A DNA stretch of 64,000 bases. Origin: Lewinellaceae bacterium (lineage in GTDB: Bacteria; Bacteroidota; Bacteroidia; Chitinophagales; Saprospiraceae). A program made the translations under genes and the position numbers. The notes beneath the pieces are model-generated. The model made no database searches and was not told where the DNA came from. It worked only from the letters and a program-made list of their open reading frames with translations. Shown piece after piece: positions 1 to 9,334 of this stretch. The stretch's first letter is position 1, and the number at the start of each line of letters is the position of its first letter. Location of the stretch: positions 186,001 through 250,000 of the forward strand of contig JADJRC010000002.1 in assembly GCA_016712415.1 (NCBI GenBank), in the 5' to 3' direction.

Positions 1-296
1 AAAAAAGCACTGAACAACGTCATGCCTCAAGTGGAAGTGCGTAGCCGCCGTATTGGGCGTTTTCCAAATCCCAGGAACTTCCGGCGAACCGGAAAATTTC
101 CATCGGGATCAAATGGTTAATTAAATATTCCCGTGCCCGCGCTGGCAAAGGGATGGCCGAAAAATTAGCCGCTGAAGTAATTGCCGCCAGCAAAGGCGAA
201 GGCAATGCTGCAAAAAAACGCGAGGACACGCACAAAATGGCCGAGTCCAACCGTGCGTTTGCCCACTACCGTTACCGGGGCAAAAGCAAAAAATAA
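1..296 (+). CDS. rpsG: 30S ribosomal protein S7, C-terminal part (frameshifted)
   Basis: S7 organises the head of the 30S subunit by binding the 3' domain of 16S rRNA. The 5' end lies outside the window. Frame 1 gives the S7 segment NVMPQVEVRSRR. After a frame change near position 57-62 the rest reads PANRKISIGIKWLI, then KREDTHKMAESNRAFAHYR, the family's characteristic C-terminus, and stops at 294-296. The frame change falls where a GGA(T/A)(F/Y)Q motif is expected, so bases are probably missing rather than the gene being dead. fusA follows on the same strand, as in the conserved rpsL-rpsG-fusA (str) operon. Identification is by motif and synteny and is firm. The 291-bp gap to fusA is longer than usual and shows no recognisable gene. 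Confidence 0.93.
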
Positions 297-587
297 GGCG
301 GCTCCGCAACTTCCAGCCATACCGTTGAAAAAGCCCGGCGCTCATTTTTTCGTTGCCGCCTGTTTTTTCGACGGTTTTGCTGTTTTAGGAGTTAAAGTTT
401 TGCGCTACGTTATTTTGTTTTTCCAAACATGTAAAAAGCAAAATGCCATTTCGCCAAATTTTAGTTTTTTCAAGATAGAATTCTTTTTTACAAAGAAAAT
501 ATTGTTGAACATCCAAACCCCAGCCCCCCTCCAAACCTGAATAACACTCAATTACACAATCACTCAATCACTCAATATCTTATTGCA

Positions 588-2713
588 ATGGCAAAGGACC
601 TCCGGTTCACCCGAAACATTGGTATTGCCGCCCACATCGACGCCGGCAAAACAACAACTACCGAGCGTGTGCTTTACTACACCGGTGTAACACACAAAAT
701 TGGTGAAGTACACGAAGGCGCTGCTACCATGGACTGGATGGAGCAAGAGCAGGAGCGTGGTATCACCATTACTTCCGCTGCAACCAAGTGTATCTGGAAA
801 ATCGGTGAACAGCAGTACGACTTCAACATCATCGATACACCCGGGCACGTTGACTTTACCGTAGAAGTAAACCGCTCCTTGCGGGTACTTGACGGCTTGG
901 TCTTCCTTTTTCCGCCGTAGACGGTGTAGAACCTCAATCAGAAACCAACTGGCGTCTGGCTGACAACTACAAAGTGCCACGTATCGGATTTGTAACAAAT
1001 GGACCGTACAGGCTCCGATTTTTTCAACGTTGTCAAAGACATGCACGAAAAATTGGGCGCTAATGCCGTTCCGCTTCAGCGCCCATCGGCAACGAAGAAA
1101 ACTTCAAAGAGCGTAGTGGACCTCGTTACCAACAAAGCAATCGTTTGGAACGAGGAAGACCAGGGCATGACCTACAAGGAAATCCCTATTCCCGCCGACT
1201 TGCAGGAGACCGTTCTGAATATCGCCAGAAACTCATCGAGGAGATCGCCACTTACGACGATAGCCTGTTGGAAAATTCTTCGACGATCCGAATTCCATCA
1301 CAGTTCCTGAAATGCGCAAAGCCATCCGCGCCGCCGTTTGCGACATGAAAATGACGCCGGTGATGTGTGGTTCGGCTTATAAAAACAAAGGCGTACAAGC
1401 TTGCTTGGATGCTGTTTGCTATTTCCTGCCTTCTCCGGTAGACATTGAGGCCGTAAAAGGCACCAATCCAAAAACCGAAGAAGAAGTATTCCGCAAGCCT
1501 TCTGTAAGCGAACCTTTCTGCGCCCTGGCGTTCAAGATCGCTACCGATCCATTTGTTGGTCGTCTGTGCTTTATCCGCACCTACTCCGGCAAATTGGATG
1601 CAGGTTCTTATATCCTGAACACCCGTACAGGCGATAAAGAACGGATCAGCCGGATGTACCAGATGCACGCCAACAAACAGAATCCTGTGGACGGTGTGGA
1701 AGCTGGCGACATCGCTGCGGTTGTAGGTTTTAAAGATATCCGCACCGGCGACACGCTGTGCGACCTCAACCACCCGATCGTTCTGGAAAGTATGAACTTC
1801 CCGGAGCCGGTAATTGGTTTGGCGATCGAACCAAAAACGCAAAAAGACCTGGATAAACTGGGTATGTCCCTCAACAAACTCGCTGAGGAAGATCCCACTT
1901 TCCGGGTTCGTTATGATGAAGATACCAACCAAACGGTTATCTCCGGAATGGGTGAATTACACCTGGAAATCATTGTCGACCGTTTACGCCGCGAGTTCAA
2001 GGTTGAATGCAACCAGGGCGCGCCGCAGGTAAACTACAAAGAGGCTTTGACCAAAACGGTATCGCACCGCGAGCGCCTCAAGAAGCAAACGGGTGGTTCC
2101 GGTTTGTTTGCCGATATGGAATTTGAAATCGGCCCGGCTGATCAGGAGTTCTTGGATAGTGATGACTACAAAAACGGCAAGAAAAAATGCAGTTCGAGTG
2201 GGGTATCACTGGTGGCGCCATCGACAAAAACTACATGAAGCCGATCAACGACGGCTTTACACAAATGATGGCCAACGGCGTATTAGCCGGCTACAACATC
2301 GAATCTATGAAGGTGCGGGTGTTTGACGGTTCTATGCACAACGTCGACTCCAAACCAATCGCTTTCGAACTGTGTGCAAAAGACGGTTTCCGTGTGGCTG
2401 CTCCGCGTTGCGGCCCACAAATCATGGAGCCGATCATGAAACTCGAAGTGATTACACCGGAAGAGTATGTAGGTCCGGTTATTGGCGATCTCAACCGTCG
2501 TCGCGGCATGCAAAAAGGCCAGGAAGGCCGCCCAGGTAGCGCAGTCGCGATCCAGGCCGATGTGCCCCTGGCTGAAATGTTTGGTTATGTAACTGCTGCG
2601 GACCCTGACTTCCGGCCGTGCATCCTCCACGATGGAATTTGCGCACTATGCCGCGTCCGGAAGCTGTTGCAAAGGCTGTGATCGAGAAAGCACGCGGAAC
2701 GGTAAAGGCTTAA
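588..2713 (+). CDS. fusA: Translation elongation factor G (multiply frameshifted)
   Basis: EF-G is the GTPase that drives ribosomal translocation and, with RRF, ribosome recycling. The ATG at 588 begins MAKDLRFTRNIGIAAHIDAGKTTTTERVLY (P-loop AHIDAGKTT), followed by switch motif RGITITSAAT and DTPGHVDFT, all in the first frame. Later segments carry FDDPNSITVPEMRKAI, domain II, GMGELHLEIIVDRL and the domain V end AVIEKARGTVKA at the stop 2711-2713. The reading frame breaks at no fewer than eight places (near 907, 990, 1088, 1095, 1215, 1272, 2180, 2610-2655). Nearly all are explained by one lost base in a short run (for example GTAACAAATG for GTAAACAAAATG, giving NKMDR). Because EF-G is normally essential, sequencing error is the likely cause. 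A rho-independent terminator follows. It ends the str operon in this window. Confidence 0.95.
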
Positions 2714-2760
2714 TTTGTTTGCACTGAAAGTTTGCCGGTTCCTCCGGCAACTTTAGTTAA

Positions 2761-2802
2761 AATCCCGCTTCCCCGAATTTTTCGGGAGCGGGAATTTTTT
2801 TT
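2761..2802 (+). terminator. Rho-independent terminator after fusA
   Basis: An inverted repeat (TCCCGCT..CCCGAA with TTCGGG..AGCGGGA) is followed by eight T residues. It lies 48 bp after the fusA stop. A smaller hairpin (TTGCCGG/CCGGCAA) precedes it at 2731-2751. Confidence 0.85.
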
Positions 2803-2813
2803 AAATTAACGAG

Positions 2814-2895
2814 ATGTTCAGAAAAGTGTGCCGCACCTACTTTTTGAATTGATTATCAATTAGTTATTCAAGGGGTGGCACACTTTTCTGAACAT
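2814..2895. repeat. ~80-bp palindromic element, copy A
   Basis: The arms ATGTTCAGAAAAGTGTGCC and GGCACACTTTTCTGAACAT are perfectly complementary, separated by a centre containing GCACCTACTTTTTG and AAGGGGT. It lies between two convergent genes (fusA and the DUF6089 gene). Three related copies are at 5137, 43739 and 56931. All start with TGTTCA and end with TGAAC(A), and A, B and C share the (C/G)CACCT(A/G)CTTTT centre, while the outer arms differ and stay self-complementary. Confidence 0.75.
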
Positions 2896-2900
2896 GCTCA

Positions 2901-2938
2901 AAAAAACCGTCCTGCAGCTTTTAGCCACAGGACGGTTT
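2901..2938 (-). terminator. Terminator for the DUF6089 gene
   Basis: AAACCGTCCTG and CAGGACGGTTT form an 11-bp stem. On the minus strand it is followed by a T6 run, and it lies 25 bp past the stop of the gene at 2964. Confidence 0.8.
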
Positions 2939-2963
2939 AATATTTTACCCCGGTTTTTATAAA

Positions 2964-3782
2964 CTACCGGTTATACGAAGGGCAACGAATTTCCCCAAAA
3001 TAGTACTGCAGACTGACGCCAAGGAACATGTACAAGTCATTGTTTTTACCATTGCCGCGCTGACGGCCAGGCTCTCCGAGTTTGGGTTCTACAGAGCGGT
3101 CAGCCAAAGCAGCTGCCACATCGCCGCGCAGCGAACGGATGTCCCGCCAATCGGCATACACACCGCTGACGTCATCCAGATAATCGGTGAACACTTTGCG
3201 GGCGCTGAGTTCAACACCCAGGCTCCATCGATATGAGAAATCAACTTTGAAGCCTAAACCATAAGCCAGCGCGCCCTGTGTGGTGCTGTATTCTTCGCCG
3301 GTAAACTGGCCTTCAGTACCTTGTTCGGCAAGGTTATACCAGGTATCATCGAGTTTGGCTTCCGGCTTAAAAAAGAAAATTGCCGGGCCGGCAAATACGT
3401 ATGGCGTATAAAAATATTCGCGATGGCCGTGCATGTAAGGCATGAAATTAAATTCCAGCAACATGGCGGCATCGAATATCTGGCTGCGAAACGAGAGGTT
3501 GCGCCGCTGTTCATAAATATTCTTTGAATCAGCATCGGTGGCGCTGATCTTGCCATAGCCAGCACCCAGCCGGAAGGCCAGGCGATCATTAAAGTTATAC
3601 CGTGTCAGGATACCGGCCGCCAAATGGGTGCGGTTGACCCTGAAATTGGTGTTCAGATCGCCAAAATAATTGGAAGCGCCAAGCCAGCCACCTACTTCCC
3701 AGCCTTTCATTTGAGCAAATGCGGCACTGGAGGATAACATTAAAAACAGGCTAAACAGCGCACAAAGTCGAATACGGTTCAT
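2964..3782 (-). CDS. DUF6089-type outer membrane beta-barrel protein
   Basis: About 272 residues. The start at 3782 (MNRIRLC) is preferred over the ATG four codons upstream because it leads straight into a signal peptide ending SSAAFAQ. The mature chain opens WEVGGWLGASNYFGDLN, then repeats of alternating aromatic/polar strands (GAGYGKISATD, YFYTPYVFAGPAIFFF, GLGFKVDFSYRWSLGVELS) and ends in a barrel strand with an aromatic near the terminus (LQYYFGEIRCPSYNR). This is the pattern of the DUF6089 family of Bacteroidota, whose members are porin-like outer membrane proteins of unknown substrate. It is a single gene with its own terminator (2901-2938) and a candidate -7 box at 3862. The family assignment comes from the N-terminal motif and is fairly secure; the cellular role is unknown. 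Confidence 0.8.
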   Translation of the reverse strand: MNRIRLCALFSLFLMLSSSAAFAQMKGWEVGGWLGASNYFGDLNTNFRVNRTHLAAGILTRYNFNDRLAFRLGAGYGKISATDADSKNIYEQRRNLSFRSQIFDAAMLLEFNFMPYMHGHREYFYTPYVFAGPAIFFFKPEAKLDDTWYNLAEQGTEGQFTGEEYSTTQGALAYGLGFKVDFSYRWSLGVELSARKVFTDYLDDVSGVYADWRDIRSLRGDVAAALADRSVEPKLGEPGRQRGNGKNNDLYMFLGVSLQYYFGEIRCPSYNR

Positions 3783-3861
3783 GTGTTGGAACATTGGCCT
3801 TTGCCGTCAACTCCATTTGGTAGCTTCGGGCTAAGGACTTGTTTTTGTGAAAAAAGGCGCG

Positions 3862-3869
3862 CAAAGGTA
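3862..3869 (-). promoter_or_regulatory. Candidate Bacteroidota -7 box (TACCTTTG)
   Basis: The minus strand reads TACCTTTG, matching the Bacteroidota sigma-A -7 consensus TAnnTTTG. It lies about 80 bp upstream of the DUF6089 start. No good TTG -33 element is seen at 18 bp spacing, so support is partial. Confidence 0.35.
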
Positions 3870-4061
3870 GGCAGGATTAGCCATACTGCACAGGCGGGAA
3901 GGATTTTGGTGAAAACGCAGCCTTGTAAGTTTATGTTTTGAATAGGGCGTTTTTAATCTGCATCTGTTGTTTCGCGACATTCAATTGACGAATTGGCTTT
4001 GTCATTGCCGGTCCTTTTGTTTTGACAGGAAAAAAAGGTTTCGGCGGATAAAATGATGATT

Positions 4062-5037
4062 TTAGCGCCCTTTAATTATTGCCGGCCGCTGCGACATTTC
4101 GTGGTAGCAAAACACATCCTCAGCATAGTAGTGGCATACCATACTTCGGCGGGTAGCCCCCGGGCGTTCAATTTTCAACCCGCCATGCAAGAGGTTGGCA
4201 TGCCAAAACAACACATCGCCACGTTTGGCAAGCAACAGTTTTTTTCAAATCCCTGCTCCCGGATCAGGTTTTCAATTTTGTCTTCATACCGCCGATTGCT
4301 GTTGTTTCCAATAGTAAAGCGCGTATTCCCTGAATCGTAATCGCCGCTCATGATGTAAGGCAAACGGTGGGTGCCTGGGTAGTAAAACAGTGGACCACAA
4401 TCGGCAGTACAGTCTTCCAGCGCTGTCCAGGTCGCAACCAGGTAGCCAGGTGGTTCTGTGGTCATGTGGATCGAATCGGAATGGGCGCGTTGTTCGCTGC
4501 CTTGCACGAAATTGAGTGCCTGGAAAGGAATAACCGGTTTTCCCATCAGAAAACTGAGCAAGCGGGTAATATCCGGGTTTCGAAAAAAACGCTGGTCCGC
4601 TAACGGGCTTTGTTCCTGTAAGTTGAAAATTTTACGGCCGGTATAGTTGAACCCTGTTTTCCGGAACCGAGCAGATGGTCTACTTCAGCGTTGAGGGCCT
4701 TGGTGTCGGCCTCCGGGAAAAAGCCTTCCAGAATCAAATAACCTTCCCGGATAAATTGCCGCACTTTTTCCTGCATTTTAGCGCCCATCGCTTTGAATTC
4801 CGGGTGTTGTTCCAGGTTTTCGGTAGCATCAGGGCGGTCAAGCCAGGGGATGTCTGGTTGGTGGTTTGGAAAATCCGCGCTGCTGATCGGGCTAAGGATG
4901 CTTTTTTGCAGGCCCAAACGGCGGTACAGATTTTTATTCCGGCGCAGGTATTTAATATTCAGGAGGTTATTGAAAACATAAACTGCTTTCAGGCTGCGCA
5001 GGAAACCGGTATATTTTTGGAAAAAACGCTGTAGCAT
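4062..5037 (-). CDS. Phytanoyl-CoA dioxygenase (PhyH) family protein (two frameshifts)
   Basis: Three reading-frame pieces on the minus strand join into one ~320-residue protein. Residues ~80-115 read EKVRQFIREGYLILEGFFPE, typical of the PhyH N-terminus. The second piece has the iron-binding HxD motif in EQRAHSDSIHM, then TALEDCTADCGPLFYYPGTHRLPY, a PhyH signature. The third has the distal histidine in DVLFWHANLLHGG and ends MSQRPAIIKGR at the stop 4062-4064. PhyH enzymes are Fe(II)/2-oxoglutarate dioxygenases that hydroxylate lipids or small molecules; the substrate here is unknown. The breaks lie near 4580 and 4240, the latter in a T7 run (A7 on the coding strand), so they look like sequencing errors. 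Both metal ligand motifs are present, so the enzyme is probably active. It stands alone; upstream is palindrome B. Confidence 0.85.
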
Positions 5038-5136
5038 AGCGAGTTGTAAAAGTCAAAATGTAAAAGTAAACAGGTAATTGGATACAACCGCTGTGTGGGT
5101 TCCAATTACCTGCTTGTTTGTTGTCTTTTACGGACC

Positions 5137-5217
5137 TGTTCAAATAACTGTGCCACACCTACTTTTCAGAATGGATTACCAAGCATTTATTTGAGGTGTG
5201 GTACAGTTATTTGAACG
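5137..5217. repeat. ~80-bp palindromic element, copy B
   Basis: Arms GTTCAAATAACTGTGCCACACCT and AGGTGTGGTACAGTTATTTGAAC pair over 23 positions with one G.T wobble. Compared with copy A, bases inside the stem differ on both arms in a compensatory way. The right arm runs into the last codons of the response regulator gene (stop at 5207-5209). Confidence 0.75.
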
Positions 5218-5968
5218 GACTTACTGGCCTGTTCGTTTCAGACCATATCTTTACCAACAACTGAAAACCATTGCCGTGGATGTTTACAATCTCAATTGCA
5301 GGGTCTTTTGCCAGGTACTTGCGCAATTTGGTGACAAAAACATCCATGGAGCGGGCCGTGAAATAATTATCGTCATGCCAAATCTTGGTCAGTGCTTCCG
5401 AACGCGGCGTAACATCGTTCAGATATTTGCAAAACATTTTCAGGAGCTCGGCCTCTTTCGGGCTGAGCTTCCACTGGGTTTCATCTTCCTCCGGACTGTC
5501 ATTCAGGGTAAGGATGCGCAGCGGGTAGTTGAAGTGGTATTTTCCAATAATAAATTCGCGCTGGTCGTCGCGGGGGTCGGCTGCCTTGTTCACGCGTTTG
5601 AGCACCGCTTGAATACGGAGCAGCAATTCTTCTGAATTAAAAGGTTTGGAGATATAGTCATCAGCGCCAATCTTGAATCCCTGAAGCACATCCTCCTTCA
5701 TGGTTTTAGCCGTCAAAAAAATAAGCGGTATCTCCTGGTCGCGCTCGCGAATTTCTTTTGCCAGGGTAAAGCCGTCTTTGCGCGGCATCATCACATCCAG
5801 GATACAAAGGTCAAATTGATCCTTTCGGAATGCTTCCAGACCAAGCATACCATCGGTCGCAAGGGTTACGACGTAATCGTGCATTTCAAGATAAGAGCGG
5901 AGTACATCACCAAAATTCTGATCATCCTCTACGAGCAGGATTTTGTAGTTCGAGTTCGCATTAGCCAT
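5207..5968 (-). CDS. OmpR/PhoB-type response regulator
   Basis: 253 residues. Residues 9-128 form a receiver domain: acidic pocket E14/D15/D16 in LLVEDD, phosphoacceptor D58 in LCILDVMMPRKDG, a conserved Thr in LIFLTAKT and Lys in ISKPF. Residues ~140-245 form an OmpR-type winged helix (WKLSPKEAELLKMFCKYL, RSMDVFVTKLRKYL, IVNIHGNGFQL). It is a DNA-binding transcription regulator that acts when phosphorylated by a partner kinase. No kinase gene is adjacent, so it is an orphan in this window. The last three codons and stop are provided by the arm of palindrome B, which suggests that the element's insertion reshaped the C-terminus. No frameshift. The ATG at 5968 is the only sensible start. Confidence 0.93.
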   Translation of the reverse strand: MANANSNYKILLVEDDQNFGDVLRSYLEMHDYVVTLATDGMLGLEAFRKDQFDLCILDVMMPRKDGFTLAKEIRERDQEIPLIFLTAKTMKEDVLQGFKIGADDYISKPFNSEELLLRIQAVLKRVNKAADPRDDQREFIIGKYHFNYPLRILTLNDSPEEDETQWKLSPKEAELLKMFCKYLNDVTPRSEALTKIWHDDNYFTARSMDVFVTKLRKYLAKDPAIEIVNIHGNGFQLLVKIWSETNRPVSPFK

Positions 5969-6431
5969 AAAAAACCGGTTCTATAAATGTAGTTGTTTGT
6001 GTGAAATATCAGGTAATTGCAAGGATTAAAGCAGTTTGCAAATCGCCTTTTCAGGAAGTAATGCTGGTATAACGCATTTTCAACGGGCACAGTATTTTGA
6101 GCGTGTATGGTTCCCTAAATTTGTTAAAATTGTAAATTATCCGCCTTTTTTAACCCTGTTAAGCCGGCGTTAATAAAGGACCTTCAGTCGGTCACTTCCC
6201 TTACCTGTCGATTTTTTTTAAACAGACCGGACTGAGTGGCGCAACTTCGAACGCAGGGATTTGTCTTTGACTCCAATCGTTAAATTCGTGTTAATCTCCG
6301 CTCCAAGGCGCCGATAAATTTTTTAGTACGAATTATTTCGTAGTACCTTTCGCCAAGCAATTTTTCTTCTCAATGTATAAACCTGCGCTGCGCTTACAAC
6401 CTGGGCAGGGGACGCTAAAACTACTTTTGCT
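5969..6431. other. Intergenic region without recognised gene
   Basis: 463 bp between the divergent response regulator and PDZ-protein genes. It must carry both promoters. TACTTTTG at 6422-6429 matches the -7 consensus but sits only 2 bp before the PDZ gene ATG, so it is doubtful. No repeat of the families seen elsewhere is present. Confidence 0.5.
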
Positions 6432-8150
6432 ATGAAAACAGTCAGTACCATGCTCGCGGCAACTTTTGTACTTCTGCCGTGGTGTTTATCATCCGTCTAT
6501 TCCCAACAAACAGCGCCAGCCGGCGAAAAAAAGATTGTTATTACCAAACGCATTGTCGACACTGACGGTACGGAAACCACAGAAACAATCATTAAAAAAG
6601 GTCAGGCTGCCGAAAAATTCGACGTTGAACAGTACCTGCAGGAAAACCAGGGCGAAAATGTTGAACTCAATGTCCGTGTCTCTGATTCCAATGAAGCAGA
6701 AAAATCATTATCAAAAGCCGCAAACACCACGACATTGAGTGGGCGCAGGAGGTAGACGGGCACGTAACCCAGGCCCTGGCGATGGTAAGCTGCAATGATA
6801 ACCGCGCTTTCCTGGGCGTTGAAGAAGATAGCGACGAAGATTCGGATGCCCCCGGAATCGTCGTCCAGATTGTCCGCGGTGCTGCTGCCGAAAAGGCGGG
6901 CCTGCGTACCAATGACCTGATCCAAAAATTGAACGGAACCGATGTCAATCAGTGGAGCGATTTAACAGCCGTGCTTAAGGAAGCCAAACCCGGCGACCAA
7001 ATGACCATTGTGTACAGCCGTAACGGGAAAACAAATACCACCAACGCCCAACTCACCAAACGCAGTGAAGTGAAATGTGATCCGGAAGACTGTGTTCGCG
7101 GTTTTCTGGGCATTTCTCCCGGCGATGATGATGATGACGATGATACGCCGGGCGTAAAAGTTGACGTTGTGGATGGCTCCAGCGCTGAAAAAGCCGGTTT
7201 ACAGGACGATGATGTCCTCTTGGCACTCAACGACGTGAAAATCAGCGATTGGGAAGACATCACTGATTTCATGAATGACACCAAACCAGGGGAAACGGTT
7301 CAACTGAGCTTCGAACGCAATGGACAAAACCAAACGGCCACGGCTACCCTCGACAAACAAAATCGGCCAAATGGGCAATGAGAATTGCCCCAATGATTTT
7401 GATTTCGACATCAAAGTCCGGCAAAAAGACGCCTGTTTAGGCGTATACACTTCCGCTTTTGGTGAAGGAGACGCAAAAGGCGCCCGCATTTCTGAATTTA
7501 CAAAAGAATCAGCCGCTCAGGAAGCACAAATGAGCTCCGGCGACGTGATTACAGCGGTAAACCAGGTTCGGGTCAACTCGCATGACCAACTTTGGGATGA
7601 AATCGCCAAATACAAAGTCGGTGAACAAGTGGCCGTGGAGTTTCTTCGCGACAACCAGCCGCGCCAAATTCAGGCTACCCTGAAAGCCTGCCGCGACAAT
7701 TCAAACCGGGTGATGATGTTTAAATCCGATGAAATCAGCGATGAACCCAACCGCGAATTCATGCTCTGGAATTTTGATGAAAAAGACCAGGATCAACTGC
7801 GCGAGAACCGTATCATCACCATTCACCGCGGAGCAGAAGGCGATGCCGCCAAAATCAATACCGCTCCACAAAACACGGACATACAAGACCGCAGCCTGCG
7901 TTTGGAAAATTTCCGGGCCTATCCAAATCCGGCGCAAGGACAGGTTACCGTTGAGTTTCACAGCGAGCCTTTGCCAACCATCGTTTCCTTGTTGGACATT
8001 TCCGGGCGCCAGTTGTTCCGGGAAGAACTGAATGCTTTCAACGGCGATTATTTCCAGCAATTTGACTTGTCGGAATACGCCAAAGGCACCGTTGTTTTAT
8101 TTGTTCAGCAAAATGGGAAAGTGTTCACCGAGCAGATTATCGTGAATTGA
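6432..8150 (+). CDS. Secreted three-PDZ-domain protein with T9SS sorting domain (two frameshifts)
   Basis: About 573 codons in all. Begins MKTVSTMLAATFVLLPWCLS, a signal peptide. Three PDZ domains follow: about 6800-7065 (FLGVEEDSDED...GAAAEKAGLRTNDLIQKLNG), 7090-7360 (GFLGISPGDDDDDDD...GSSAEKAGLQDDDVLLALN) and 7430-7690 (LGVYTSAFGEGDAKGARI...SAAQEAQMSSGDVITAVN). The end is a T9SS type A sorting domain (ENFRAYPNPAQGQVTVEF ... GTVVLFVQQNGKVFTEQIIVN). PDZ domains of this kind bind C-terminal peptides and usually accompany HtrA or tail-specific proteases, but no protease domain is seen here. The frame shifts out near 6700 and back near 7370, both by single bases, probably errors. The Asp run at the start of PDZ 2 may bind calcium. 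It is exported through the outer membrane by T9SS (inference from the tail). Confidence 0.85.
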
Positions 8151-8178
8151 ACCGTTTCTGATCGCGAAATTTTTTACT

Positions 8179-8220
8179 ACAAGAGCCAGCTCATACTTTG
8201 AGCTGGCTCTTGTCTGTTTT
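8179..8220 (+). terminator. Strong rho-independent terminator after the PDZ gene
   Basis: ACAAGAGCCAGCTCA and TGAGCTGGCTCTTGT form a 15-bp perfect stem with a short loop, followed by CTGTTTT. It begins 28 bp past the PDZ-gene stop. Confidence 0.9.
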
Positions 8221-8262
8221 ACCTGCGTCAACTCCTGTTTCACAAAATTTCTTTTGTACACT

Positions 8263-8422
8263 TAAGTACACTGTAAACTGTTCGTTGATTTTGGCTGAAT
8301 CTTTTTGGCGCAATCCATCGTCTGTTTTCTCAGCAAGAGCGCTGCTATGCCTTCAAAAACAGACTTGGCTGCCACCAAAATCTTCTACCCAAAATCTCAA
8401 CAAACTTAATTTACAGTGTATT
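8263..8422 (+). mobile_element. ~165-bp MITE-like hairpin element, copy 1
   Basis: Termini AAGTACACTGTAAACT and AATTTACAGTGTATTA are inverted repeats, and almost the whole element can fold on itself (left TTGGCTGAATCTTTTTGGC with right GCCACCAAAATCTTCTACCCAA, both CTGTTTT..AAAACAG blocks pairing). No ORF. Copies 2 (36899-37064, same orientation) and 3 (46011-46176, opposite) match it along the whole length. Confidence 0.75.
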
Positions 8423-8640
8423 AATACTACTTTGCCACGTTTATCGGGCCACGAAACAAACACCAAATTAATATCGAATATCGAACAAGGAATGTCGAAT
8501 ATCGAAGTATTTTGATGGTGAGCAGGGGCCATTTTCAAATTTAAGAGACGGTGGTCATCCTAACTTGGATTCAAATCACTTCGATATTGGAAATTTGGAG
8601 TTCGATATTCGACATTCAATTTAGCCTGGCAAAGTATTAG
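8421..8640. mobile_element. Inverted-repeat element with TTAATACTACTTTGCCAC end, with nested repeat
   Basis: Starts with TTAATACTACTTTGCCAC (8421-8438) directly after MITE copy 1 and ends with a decayed partner TGGCAAAGTATTA (8627-8639). Inside is a second inverted repeat built from TCGAATATCGAA / TTCGATATTCGA units (8476-8515 and 8578-8618), a motif dispersed in many Bacteroidota. The same 18-bp terminus bounds the element at 19385-19577, around a different core. No gene. Confidence 0.55.
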
Positions 8641-8651
8641 GTCCCGGTACT

Positions 8652-8659
8652 TATTTTTG
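8652..8659 (+). promoter_or_regulatory. Candidate -7 box (TATTTTTG) of the MORN lipoprotein gene
   Basis: TATTTTTG fits TAnnTTTG and lies 28 bp before the ATG at 8688. No clear -33 TTG at the expected spacing. Confidence 0.35.
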
Positions 8660-8687
8660 CGCAGATTGTAAAACAAAAATCGCAACC

Positions 8688-9288
8688 ATGAAAAATGCAA
8701 GTGGTATCTGTTCGTATGTTTCACCTGCCTTGCCTTTCACGCCTGTCAATCGGACATTGAAACAATAGAAGCCAAAAATGAATACGGCCAATTGGAGCGT
8801 TTCGAACGCAGGAAAACAGACTTTGCCAAGGCAGGCCTGTACCAACGTTTTCACCAAGACGGGCATCTGGTGGAAGAAGCGCATTTTGTCAACGACACCT
8901 TACACGGCGAGCGCAAATTCTTTTTTCCAAACGGAAAAGTAGAACGCATCGAACACCATCAGCACGGCGTCATGCACGGAAAATACGAGCAGTTTTATGA
9001 ATCCGGGCAGCTGCAATTAGCGCAGGAGTTTGTCAACGGCGTTTTGGAAGGCATCAGCACCGCCTGGTTTCCGAATGGACAAAAAAAGAAACGGTTACTT
9101 TGCGCAACAACGAGGAGAACGGCCCTTTCAAAGAATGGTATGCAAACGGTCGGCAAAAAGCCGAAGGCAACTACCTCGAAGGCGATAATGAACACGGCAC
9201 TTTAAAATTATACGATACCCTCGGGCAACTCGAACGCGTTTTAGAGTGCCAAAGAGGAGCATGTCAAACAACCTGGGTACGGGAGTAA
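8688..9288 (+). CDS. MORN-repeat lipoprotein (two frameshifts)
   Basis: About 200 residues. The ATG at 8688 starts MKNA and, after a one-base frame change near 8700, continues WYLFVCFTCLAFHACQSD, a type II signal peptide with lipobox FHAC, so the mature protein should be lipid-anchored. Residues ~40-180 are repeats of the bacterial MORN-like type: GLYQRFHQDGHLVEEAHF, GERKFFFPNGKVERIEHH, GKYEQFYESGQLQLAQEF, GISTAWFPNGQKKK and, after a second frame change near 9090, GPFKEWYANGRQKAEGNY. Each unit has the G.y..yy.nG.l pattern. Such lipoproteins are common in Bacteroidota, with no agreed function. porQ follows 46 bp downstream, perhaps in one transcript. Both breaks look like sequencing losses. 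Confidence 0.75.
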
Positions 9289-9334
9289 GCAGATCGCTGC
9301 TTCATTATCAAGATGCTTTTAACCTGAAACAATT

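Noticed and set aside
6422..6429. TACTTTTG as promoter of the PDZ gene
   Set aside because: It would place the start site at or after the ATG and has no -33 TTG at 18-bp spacing.
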